A stretch of 64,000 nucleotides of DNA, from the NCBI GenBank assembly GCA_033064195.1, contig JARBJD010000052.1, positions 124,001 to 188,000 of the forward strand. Reading direction: 5' to 3'. The stretch is from Blattamonas nauphoetae (Eukaryota; Preaxostyla; Oxymonadida). The notes beneath the pieces were generated by a model. It ran no database searches, had not been told where the DNA came from, and saw only the letters and a program-made list of their open reading frames with translations. The position numbers were made by a program, and so were the translations under genes. Of this stretch, positions 1 through 9,133 are shown one piece after another (the first letter of the stretch is position 1; each line of letters starts with the position of its first letter).

Positions 1-3000
1 CTTGGTTATCAACGTCGCGTGTGTGGATGAAGAATTGGCAGAGAAAGTCGACGGAAGGAGCAAGCAGGCGGTCGAGTTGTGACTGACACAGTCGTGCTGC
101 GCAGTGGCGAATCTGTGGAAGTCGTTGGACGATAAATTCGACAACGAGTTTGATGAATTTGGTCGAGTCTTTGGCGACGGAGAGTTGGTTCTGGCTGATC
201 ATTCGCTGCACAATTCCAACTGTCCTCAAATCGACTTCGTCCCACTCGTCCAATGTTGGTTGTTTATTCCATCGAGTTGAGAGGAGATAGTTAATCGGTG
301 CTCGATCAAAATGATCGATGGGGAGAGAGAGGAGGCATTCAAATGCGTGCAAGAATTGTTCCGTTGATCGGCCTGCTTTTCTGAACAAGTCTGGGAGATG
401 GATGCGACTGAGTTGGTATTGGTTGAACGCGCAGATCCGAAGGATGGTGTCGTCATCCAAAAGAGAGTCCCTGTCGAGCAGAGCAACAATTCTGTCGACG
501 ATGTCGATGATCTCGTCGTCGGTGAGACAACAAACAAGTTCAGATGTGAGGATGAAGGGTGGAGAGGAAGAAGAGAGAGCGGTAGCATCCATGACTTTCC
601 TCACTTCTTCGCGATATGTCTTGCTCAAGCTGTTGTCGAAATCCTGCAAATATGAATTGCTGAGAAAGTTGAGAATTTCGTCATAGTGAATGTTATCCAA
701 TGCAAATGGATGGAGTGACAGATGGACGACATATTCCTTCGTGTGTGTGTAGAACGCGTGGTAAGTCTCGTCCAGTTCCCTTCGTAATTGATCTGTCAAT
801 TCAAGCTTCCTCGGGTCTTCATACTGTCGAATCTTGGAGACATGATCACCCAACATTTCAATGAGGTGTGTATGGAATTGGATGAAATCAGCAGTGAAGG
901 GCAGTTTTGACGGATCAACAGCGTTGATGAAGCTGGGGAACCAGCCACTCCAAATACAAGTCATTGAAGCCAAACTGTCCTGACGAGCCATGAACTGACT
1001 GATTGCTTGGAGAACCCTTGCGGCGTTGTGTGGATGAGACGGTGTGAAGAGTGTCCAGAGTGTCTTGACATCCATTTTCGACGAGGACACGATTTTATCG
1101 TACATTTTGAGTCCAAATTCGTCGTCTGAATAGAAGAACAGCTTCACTGGATGAGGACGACGGCTCAGGAAAAGCGCGACGGCCACCGTTCCCAAATCGG
1201 AAAATTGTGTCTTCTCGCTCACTCGACCAAGCAGATATTCAAATCCCTGCAACCATGGTCGAGTGGGATATAAACTCTCCCAGTCTGGGTCGAGACAGTG
1301 GTCGGCATCGTGTGGCGTGTCGAGCCCCAACAGTTTTGCCAATTCGACCACAAAATCATTTCGGACTTCTCCGAAAAAACGGTCGATTGTTGCAAATGAC
1401 GAAGAAGTGCGACTGTTGATCATGGTTCGATCGACGTGACGCATGCTCGACAAAAGGATGAAGCCAGAGCAAAGATCAGAAGGAGAAATGGGATGAGCGA
1501 GGAGATAACGCAGATATTGTGCGAATGGCTGGGATTTGGGACCATTGTCTTCGGATGTGAGTCCTTTGGCAAGAGAAGAGGGCGGGAGTTTCAGGAGATA
1601 ACGGAAGTGGCCCTCATTGTTGGATATGTAGAAAAACTTATCCGTAATCGATGTCACATGGCGATGAAAGTTCATAGTGTGTTCATTTAATGGGATATCA
1701 TGTGGCTTTAGAGTCTGGACGAGTTGAGGCAACAACTCCGACATAGTCACCGCAAACTGAATGTTAATTGGATTTTGTGATAGTGATGCGTTCAAGAAGG
1801 AGAGAAAAACAGTTTGCAGTGAGAACGACGGATGTCTAATAGTGGTGTCACCAAACCGTCCGGCGTCACCAATCCGGCCTTTTTTCTGTGAGGGACTATT
1901 TTGGTCAAACTAAGAACAAAATAAAATTTTAGCATTATACTCCCACCCGATCCCGAGAAAACCTCAAAATACGTTTTACGTTACGAATGCACACATTTTT
2001 TTCAACTTTTTGCGGTCATTTCTCCACAACCAGCCATCCGTTTTAAATCAAATAAAAGGCATAATAGTCGGATAGATCTCGACAAAAGATGAACAAAAAA
2101 TAAAAGGATTTTTTTCCTAAGAATATTTTGTCGAGAAAAATATGGGTTTTTTCCGATCTTCCCAAATACGCAGAATTTTTTCTCCAAATTTTTGCAAAAA
2201 TGTTCGTTTCACCAAAAAAACGTTTGTGTGAAAAATTTCATCGAAATCGATTCACTGGTTGTTGAGATATTGTCAAAACGATGTTTTTCATCGGGCAAAA
2301 GGGGGTATTTTGAGGATTTCTCGGGATCGCGTGGGAGTATAATTCTTAAATTTCAGATTTTTCTTAGTTGGACCGATATTGATTTTTCCAGAAAAAAGGC
2401 CGGATTGGTGACATGGGACATATTGGTGACACAACTATAAGAAGTTTGACGAGAGCAGACGCATGCTTGGTTCGTCCATCCACCTTTTCAGACAAAACGG
2501 TTTCGAGTATCGTTTCGTAGGGGTCTTTGTGATGTTTGATGTGTAAGTATGCATATTCCAGGAAATGGACTGCATGAGTAACTTCAATTGGTGTCATGAT
2601 CTGTCCCGAGTTAACTTGCTCGAAGAGTGAGGTACACCCTCCTCGAAGAGCATCGGTCGTAATCGAATCTTGCAAGACTAATCGCCAATCTGACGTGATG
2701 GAGGTGAGAAGACCGATCTCATGAGCCCCCAGGCGTGGACGTCCCGAAATTTGTCTGATGTTGATTCGCTTTCTTTTCATTTCATATTGAAGAATTTGTT
2801 TGGAAATTTGGATATATTGATGATCTTTGGGGGTTATTGTGAATGCATCAGCTGTATCAGGGATTGGATGTGAATTAAGTGGTGAGTCGTTGTTGATTTC
2901 GAGGGAGCTTGACAGTGTTGAATTAACGATGTGATTGCCCGAAGGCGAAGATGATATCCGTTCTGCATGAGGCGGATGTTGGGTGGTTCGCCTATTTTCC

Positions 3001-3023
3001 CCTAATTGATGCTTGGGAGGCAT
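1..3023 (-). pseudogene. Family-A helical protein gene A1, split by a MITE and cut by the window edge
   Basis: Minus-strand copy of the family seen intact at 26406-29195. The start ATG is at 3023 (MPPKHQLGEN...), matching the conserved start of the other copies. The 5' part (3023-2441) encodes the Ser/Thr-rich N-terminus, the family motif HQYIQISK, a Lys/Arg-rich stretch and DWRLVLQDSI. After the insertion at 1840-2437 the frame resumes at 1836 and stays open to base 1, so the 3' end lies outside the window. Removing the insertion and one TAA copy joins ...ALVKLL to RHPSFSLQT, where the intact copy reads ALVKLVCHPSDTLRT. Function is unknown; the protein looks all-helical, with no signal peptide or membrane segment. 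As it stands the gene should give only about 200 family residues plus MITE-coded ones, so it is probably inactive. Confidence 0.8.
1840..2437. mobile_element. 598-bp MITE with long inverted ends and TAA target duplication
   Basis: The left end reads TAGTGGTGTCACC and the right end, reverse-complemented, TAGTTGTGTCACC. Similarity between the two ends continues inward for about 140 bp, including a shared block with CTCCCAC and GATCCCGAGAAA. TAA lies on both sides (1837-1839 and 2438-2440). The host reading frame of A1 is restored when the element and one TAA are removed. There is no transposase; the short internal reading frames look like chance. A 3-bp TWA-type duplication suggests PIF/Harbinger, but the terminal bases are not typical. 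The ends hold a doubled GTCACCAA motif. Confidence 0.85.
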
Positions 3024-3536
3024 GACGAATGGATCTGCCCTCAGTTTTCTCTTTTCATTTAGTTTCTGAGAATTAGCAGTATTAGTGTTTTCAAGAATGT
3101 AAATGGATGTTAATTGGGAAAAACAGTTTAAGGAGGAAATATCAAAGCTGGTAGATCTTGAAATGCGACATAAATGAACATGAAGCGATTTACTTTCGAT
3201 ACTGACAAAAACAAGAGTCCTCCGTTCTTCAACAAGAGATGGAAATCACGGCAGACAACACATTTCAATGCGTTGCTGACAAGAGACATGTTCAACTTGA
3301 CTGGTGAGGAAGGGTGGGTGAGTGAGTGGCTGAGTGGTGGTGTGAGAGGAGGAGGGAGGGAGGAGAGAGGAAGGGTGGGTGAGTGAGTGGCTGAGTGGTG
3401 GTGCGAGAAAGAATCCCAATCGTTCCGGTAAATAAAACCATGATGTGATGCCAGAGCTGAAAACGACGACAAACAAACAATAATGCTCGAAAGAAGTCAG
3501 CAACTGGTCAATTCGGTCGCTGGTTCTTGTTTGTTT
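3024..3536. repeat. Spacer with about two units of the 61-bp G-rich minisatellite
   Basis: Between A1 and B1. Bases about 3305-3405 carry roughly two units of the repeat that is expanded at 5275-6155 (blocks such as GTGAGTGGCTGAGTGG and GGAGGGAGGGAGGAG). In both places the repeat lies just past the 3' end of a family-B gene, so gene and repeat were probably duplicated together. No gene is seen in this stretch; the open minus-strand frames are repeat-derived. Confidence 0.6.
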
Positions 3537-4556
3537 CTACCAACGACGAGGAAGGTTCATGCCCTGTAGATTGTTCCATCTAATCGAGTTCTCAACGATA
3601 AGTCCTCCCAAGTCTTCGTTTTTGTCGTTTCTGAGCTTTTCCTCAATCGCATCTTCGATGCCCTCCATTCTCAACATCCGCTGCACTGTCTTCCACATCT
3701 GTCCCACTTTTCCGTCATTTTTGTTCCATTCCCACTGGGCATCGGCCATCAAATCCAGAAAAACGAAGTTCGACTCTTCTTTTTCGAAGAAGGTCAGACA
3801 ACTTCCGATTGTGAGAAAGACTGGCATCTGAAGAACGAAATCCATTGTCGGTTGAGAATACGTGCAAATTTTGAGGAGATTGGCGAAAAGTGCCAGGAAA
3901 GACATGCATTGTCCAGCGACAAGAATCGAATAGCGGTTCACGCACAAGTGGCAAATATACTTCTCTGAAGGCGCCAGAACTTGCCGTAAAATTGTCCCGT
4001 GAACAGTTTGTTGTCCATTACTATCTTGAAATCCGAGTTGAGAGAGAAAAATCGTCGTTGGGAGCCAGAATGAATCAGTGATGGTTGAAATGAGGTGAGT
4101 GTGAATATCAGCAGCTTCTGTCAAAGGAAGAGACAGGGGATTGAGAGTGGTGATGATTTGGGGGATAATATCCGCTTTGATGAGGGCAAGATGGTGTTTT
4201 GGTGAACTGTGCATGATCACGTTTTTTTGTATCTTCATTGCTGCGACAGTAAATGTCTGGCTGGTTGTGGAAAGGAGCACCACAATGGACTGTATGAATA
4301 TTTTCAAAGATTCATCAGTGGCGGGCCCAAAGTTGCTGAGAAAAGCGTCGGCTGATTCTTGATCCTCTGGATTTACATATTTGAGAAAGTTCACGGCTTT
4401 AGCTTCCAGAGAGGCGTTAAGTGCAGTCTGTAACTTTACCGTCGCAACAAGAGACTGAAAGACAACGGCCTTTTCGTGGACAGAGTCATGCTCTTCTTCA
4501 TTCCAATTCAGGAACGGCAAGCAATCCAGTGAAAACGGGAACTGAGGGATAGACAT
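3537..4556 (-). CDS. Family-B HEAT/ARM-like protein B1
   Basis: Uninterrupted reading frame, 339 residues from the Met at 4556. An upstream in-frame ATG at 4622 would add 22 residues, but the start at 4556 (MSIPQFPFS...FLNWN) matches the start of paralogue B2. Family landmarks are FLNWN near the N-terminus, KAVVFQSLVATVK, LIKADIIPQII, a VLAPSEKYI.HLC segment, PTMDFVLQMP, CLTFFE, QWEWN, RMLRMEGIED and a closing IRWNNLQGMN. The regular helical pattern suggests alpha-solenoid repeats used for protein binding. No catalytic residues, signal peptide or membrane segment is visible. Function is unknown. Confidence 0.8.
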   Translation of the reverse strand: MSIPQFPFSLDCLPFLNWNEEEHDSVHEKAVVFQSLVATVKLQTALNASLEAKAVNFLKYVNPEDQESADAFLSNFGPATDESLKIFIQSIVVLLSTTSQTFTVAAMKIQKNVIMHSSPKHHLALIKADIIPQIITTLNPLSLPLTEAADIHTHLISTITDSFWLPTTIFLSQLGFQDSNGQQTVHGTILRQVLAPSEKYICHLCVNRYSILVAGQCMSFLALFANLLKICTYSQPTMDFVLQMPVFLTIGSCLTFFEKEESNFVFLDLMADAQWEWNKNDGKVGQMWKTVQRMLRMEGIEDAIEEKLRNDKNEDLGGLIVENSIRWNNLQGMNLPRRW

Positions 4557-4622
4557 AGGAGAGCGTGCAGTACGTGAGAATGTGACTGTCTCAGTGGAAT
4601 ATAGGATATTCTGATTGTTCAC

Positions 4623-5274
4623 TTGAATAAACGCTTTTTATGGGTCAGAACAGAAAGTGTGAGAAAGAAGGAGATTGAAATGAAGAAGATGTCCAAAAGG
4701 CACAATACAAAGCAAGAAACGAAGAATAACACAAAATGAATCAAAGAAGAGAATTCGATCTTTGGTTTACTCGTCGTTGGATCTTCCGAGTTCAAAAATG
4801 GGTAAACGCATCTCTCCCTCAAAGTTGTCATGGAGAGCAACTTGCCCATCGTTCCCACCAAATCGAGATGCGGATGGCTGCCTTCCTCGTCGAAGTGATG
4901 ACGTTCATCCGCTCTGAACAGGAAGACAGGGTGTCTCCCAATTTTGTCTCGTCGCTCGCTTTGACACCACAACCCGCTTCAAATCGGCGATAGCAGCGTG
5001 TTGTGGGACTTCCACAGAATTGTTGGCGTTTCTGGTTTGTGATCTGTGCGGGGAAGGGCAGGCAGGGCTGGACGAACTGATCCGTGTTGGTCGCTCATCA
5101 ACGGCGTCGCTTGCGGACTTCGTTGGTTTCATTGTGGATCAGTGCCTTGTGTCGCAGCAAGGGGTAGCGAAAAAGCTGCATGAGATGTTGTGAAGGGTCG
5201 AGGAGTGGATGAGCTGTGTGGGGAGAGAGTGGTGGAAGGAGAGTGGGAGCTGCTTGAAGCGGGGTCGATGGAGA
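4623..5274. other. Gene-poor stretch with a short coding-like remnant
   Basis: The part next to B1 (about 4623-4700) resembles the upstream flank of B2 (7191-7340) and is therefore duplicated 5' flank. On the minus strand about 5130-4790 two frames in succession look coding-like: one with QHAAIADLKRVVVSK, then another with GTMGKLLSMTTLRER. This suggests a small decayed gene piece. I do not recognise it. Confidence 0.35.
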
Positions 5275-6155
5275 AGGAGGACGAGGCGAGTGTGTAGCTG
5301 AGTGGCGGAGTGAGAGGTGGAGGGAGGGAGAGAGGAAGGGTGGGCGAGTGTGTGGCTGAATGGCGGTGTGAGAGGTGGAGGGAGGGAGAGAGGAAGGGTG
5401 GGCGAGTGTGTGGCTGAATGGCAGTGTGAGAGGTGGAGGGAGGGAGGAGAGAGGAAGGGTGGGCGAGTGTGTGGCTGAGTGGCGGAGTGAGAGGTGGAGG
5501 GAGGAGAGAGAGGAAGGGTGGGCGAGTGTGTGGCTGAGAGGCGGTGTGAGAGGTGGAGGGAGGGAGGAGAGAGGAAGGGTGGGCGACTGTGTGGCTGAGT
5601 GGCGGTGTGAGAGGTGGAGGGAGGGAGGAGAGAGGAAGGGTGGACGAATGTGTGGCTGAGTGGCGGTGTGAGAGGTGGAGGGAGGGAGGAGAGAGGAAGG
5701 GTGGGCGAGTGTGTGGCTGAGTGGCGGTGTGAGAGGTGGAGGGAGGGAGGAGAGAGGAAGGGTGGGCGAGTGTGTGGCTGAGTGGCGGTGTGAGAGGTGG
5801 AGGGAGGGAGGAGAGAGGAAGGGTGGGCGAGTGTGTGGCTGAGTGGCGGTGTGAGAGGTGGAGGGAGGGAGGAGAGAGGAAGGGTGGACGAATGTGTGGC
5901 TGAGTGGCGGTGTGAGAGGTGGAGGGAGGGAGGAGAGAGGAAGGGTGGGCGAGTGTGTGGCTGAGTGGCGGTGTGAGAGGTGGAGGGAGGGAGGAGAGGA
6001 AGGGTGGGTAGTGTGGCTGAGTGGCGGTGTGTGAGAGGTGGAGGGAGGGAGGAGAGAGGAAGGGTGGGCGAATGTGTGGCTGAGAGGCGGTGTGAGAGAA
6101 TGGAGGGAGGGAGGAGAGAGGAAGGGTGGGCGAGTGTGTGGCTGAGTGGCGGTGT
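5275..6155. repeat. G-rich minisatellite, period 61 bp, about 14 units
   Basis: Units consist of a GTGTGTGGCTGAGTGGCGG block, a GTGAGAGGTGGAGGGAGG block and a GAGAGGAAGGGTGGGCGA block. Successive units in 5581-5947 are spaced exactly 61 bp; units before 5581 vary by a few bases. One strand is strongly purine/G rich. Because 61 is not a multiple of 3 and the unit has no stop codons, long frames stay open through the array (one spans 5098-6213 on the minus strand), giving Pro/Ser/His-rich text. I read these as artefacts of the repeat, not genes. The array ends about 16 bp from the stop codon of B2. Confidence 0.9.
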
Positions 6156-6170
6156 GGTTCTTGTCTGTTT

Positions 6171-7190
6171 CTATGATCGTTTTTGAAGGTTCATGCCCTG
6201 CAGATTGTTCCATCTAATCGAATTAACAACAATATCACGTCCAGTAAAGTGGTTTTCGTTGTTTCTGAGCTTTCCCTCAATCACATCTTCGATGCCCTCC
6301 ATTCTCAACATCCGCTGCACTGTCTTCCACAGAGGTCGATGTGGTCCCCTTGTTCGGTTCCATTCTCGCTGTGAATCGTTCATCAAATTCAGGAAATAGT
6401 AGATGGAGCGTTCAGCTTCGAAGAATGTGAGACAACTTGGGATCGTGAGAACTACTGGCATATGAAGGACAAAATCTATTGTCGGTTGATAAGATGAACA
6501 TGTTTCGAGGAGAAAGGCAAGGAGTTCCAGAAAATGCCTTAATAGCTCCCGATTGTGGATCGAAGTGCGGTTTGTGCATAAATGGTGAATATACCTCTCC
6601 GAAGGGGCGAGAACTTGCTTCAAAACCGTCTTGTGAACAGCTTGTTCTTCATAATCGTCATTAATTCCGAGTTGGGCGAGACCAAGTGGAGCTGCAAGCA
6701 GGAGAGATTGGCGGATGATTAAAATGAGAGAGGTGTGGATATTCACTGCTTCGACAAAGGAAAGAGACAGCGGATTGAGAGAGATGATGATTTGGGGGAT
6801 TAGATCCGCTTTGACGAGGGCAAGTCGGACTTCAGCTGAACAATACATGAGGTGAGAATGGACTATGTCCATTGTTGCGGGGGTGATGAAGTGATTGGCA
6901 AAAGAAATGAGCACAAAGATGCACTGTACGTAATTTCTGAACGACTCATTAGCGATTTGCCCAAAACTGCAGAGAAAATCATCGGTTGATTTCGTATCGG
7001 ATATATCCGCAGATCTGATAACATTTACGGCTTTTGCTTCCAGGGAGACATAAAATGTATGCTGAGACTTCACAGTAGCAACGAGAGACTGAAAAACAAC
7101 TGCCTTTTCGGAGATTGTTTCAAGCTTTTCTCCATTCCAATTCAGGAACGGTGAGGAATCCATTGAACATGGTACCTGAGCGATAGACAT
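6171..7190 (-). CDS. Family-B HEAT/ARM-like protein B2
   Basis: Single-exon frame of 339 residues starting MSIAQVPCSM. It aligns with B1 over its whole length: FLNWN, KAVVFQSLVATVK, LVKADLIPQII, VLAPSERYI.HLC, PTIDFVLHMPVVLTIPSCL, QREWN, MLRMEGIEDVIE and WNNLQGMN. The family looks like an alpha-solenoid scaffold. No enzyme motif, signal peptide or membrane segment is seen. It lies in the same orientation as B1 with similar flanks, so the two are tandem duplicates separated by the minisatellite and remnant sequence. Confidence 0.82.
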   Translation of the reverse strand: MSIAQVPCSMDSSPFLNWNGEKLETISEKAVVFQSLVATVKSQHTFYVSLEAKAVNVIRSADISDTKSTDDFLCSFGQIANESFRNYVQCIFVLISFANHFITPATMDIVHSHLMYCSAEVRLALVKADLIPQIIISLNPLSLSFVEAVNIHTSLILIIRQSLLLAAPLGLAQLGINDDYEEQAVHKTVLKQVLAPSERYIHHLCTNRTSIHNRELLRHFLELLAFLLETCSSYQPTIDFVLHMPVVLTIPSCLTFFEAERSIYYFLNLMNDSQREWNRTRGPHRPLWKTVQRMLRMEGIEDVIEGKLRNNENHFTGRDIVVNSIRWNNLQGMNLQKRS

Positions 7191-7889
7191 AGCAGAGCGT
7201 GCAGTACTTGGATAAGTGGCTGTTTTCAGTGGAATATCGACCTTTCGAATTGAGTCGGTGAAAAAATGCTCTTTGTGGGTCAGGAGAAAATGTGAGAGAA
7301 AGAAGGAGATTCAGATGATGTGGACGGCCAAAAGGCTCAATACAAAGCAAGAAACGAAAAATAAAAAAGACGACGTCGTAAAGATGGAGTTTGTGAAGGA
7401 GATGAAATGAACAATGACTTCATTTCGTTGACGAACAAAGCTTGGACGTGTTGCAAAGTATGAACAAGCAGTTTCTGGTTTCACTCTTCAGTCATTCACG
7501 TCCTGAGAACGGTGTCGATGAGATGAGCGGAATCTTGAGATGGATGATCTTCCACCCACAGAAAGGGAGAGACAAGCTGAGGGGAAGCGATGAACACAGG
7601 TAGAGAGGGAGGCGAGTGGGTGAGGACACGAACGCTCCCTCGCGTGGATTGATGAAACTGGTATAGGAGTGCTGATGTCGACTGTATTGATTTCGTTTCG
7701 AAGACAGAATTGGTTTTCTCAGTTTTAATCGATCAATCCGACTTCAGATGGAACACTTTCGATCCTTTCCGAACGAAATTGAGAGAATACATTCTTCCCG
7801 ATCTTTCTGAGCAGTTTTGTGTTTTCTGAAACCAGGAAAATGATCAAGGCCCATTCTTAAATCTGTTTCAAGTGACAGCGCAAATAGAC
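7191..7889. other. Intergenic region between divergent B2 and B3
   Basis: B2 (minus) and B3 (plus) start on either side, so this roughly 700-bp stretch should hold both promoters. The part next to B2 resembles the flank upstream of B1. No open frame here looks coding and no specific promoter motif could be assigned. Confidence 0.45.
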
Positions 7890-8960
7890 ATGTCCGTCCC
7901 TATGAAGACGAGTCCTTCGAAGATTAAACCCTCTGGTATGTCCCATCTTCGTGATTTATAATTCAACGACCCTTCAGCATTCACGTACTGGAATGACCCA
8001 CCAATGGTCGCGAATTCGGAACGATCAGCGACCTACCTTTCGCTTATTTACATGGCAAAGAACAAACGCCCATTCTATGAATCGGATGAGAAGAAAGCAG
8101 TCTCCTTTCTGGAGGAGATTAAGCCAGAAAGTGCGAACGAAGTGGATTCGTTCATTTTAGATCTCGATCCGTCATCGCTCCCAGAATCGTCACATGTCTT
8201 CGTTGAAACCGTGGGTGTGCTGATTTCAGTCCGAAACAGGAGAATCAAACAAGCCACTTTCGAATTTGTTGACGACATGGTTCGTCTCTCATCAGTCGAA
8301 GTTCGTCTCAAGCTCATCCAAAATGATCTCGTCCCGAAAGTCATCTCCTCTCTCGACTTATTCTCTCCCCGTTTCTCAAAAATTAAGGATGATCACACAA
8401 CTCTCCTCAGGTTCCTGTACCAATGGATTCGGCCATCGAAGCAAATTACAGTTGAAACTCTCGCAACTACACATCCTGATGAACAGCAAACACTGGCTGA
8501 AATACTCTTTCCTCATGTGATTATGCCAATGGAGGGGGTTGTTCGATATTTGTGTGAAAACCGAACTTCGATTGTTGATGACATTCTTTCCATGTACTTC
8601 CTGCTAAATCTTTGTCGAATTCTCGCAACATCAACCCTTCTTCAGGAGGAAATGAGTCTTCATCTGAACCCGCTCATCGTTCTCACAATTCCTTGTGTAG
8701 TGACTGTGTTCGAGGACGACTTAACAATTCTAATGTCTCTGTGGGAAATGACCATCGTCCAATGGGAATGGAAGATTACCAACAGAGAATTGTTTAAGCG
8801 ATGGATCATGGTCCTTCGTCAGTTGAGAAAGGAAGGTCACGAAGACATCGTTGAACAACGACTGCAAAACGACATTGGAGGAATGCACGGAGGAAATATT
8901 GTCGAGAAAGCCATCACTTGGAACAATGTGATGGGAATGAACCTGACAATGTGGAAATAG
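7890..8960 (+). CDS. Family-B HEAT/ARM-like protein B3 with a 42-nt intron
   Basis: Exon 1 is 7890-7935 (MSVPMKTSPSK...). A GTATGT...TTCAG intron spans 7936-7977 and exon 2 runs 7978-8960. Splicing joins the frame exactly and yields an N-terminal FTYWND, which corresponds to the FLNWN motif of B1 and B2; starting at the internal ATG 8004 would lose it. The product is about 342 residues. It keeps the family features (LIQNDLVPKVISSLD, VRYLCENR, PLIVLTIPCVVTVFE, VQWEWK, a closing WNNVMGMN) but is diverged. Probable alpha-solenoid protein; function unknown. The stop is 173 bp before the next gene on the same strand. Confidence 0.78.
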
Positions 8961-9133
8961 AAGCCGAACCAATACACAACCTGCCGAACAGAAAACACCC
9001 TCAACAAACTAAAATTACGACATGTTCATTTCATTTCACCCGTCGTTTCCACCATTTCACATTTTCATTGACAAAGAAGTCGTGGTTATATAATCATCAA
9101 AACGAGCCAGTCTTCACGAAGAAAATATGTTCT

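Noticed and set aside
1840-2437. The MITE acting as a spliced intron of A1
   Set aside because: Its borders lack GT-AG at the points needed to keep the host frame, and the TAA duplication explains the joint better.
2002-2440. Short frames inside the 598-bp MITE as possible genes
   Set aside because: They lie in AT-rich inverted-repeat sequence, are under 90 codons and resemble no transposase.
5098-6213. Long minus-strand frame rich in Pro, Ser and His
   Set aside because: It is produced by a 61-bp repeat without stop codons. The period is not a multiple of three, other frames are open too, and no non-repeat domain is present.
8918-9133. Upstream extension of the Ig-repeat protein
   Set aside because: It would start at a TTG inside the end of B3. 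The first ATG at 9134 gives a signal-peptide-like start.
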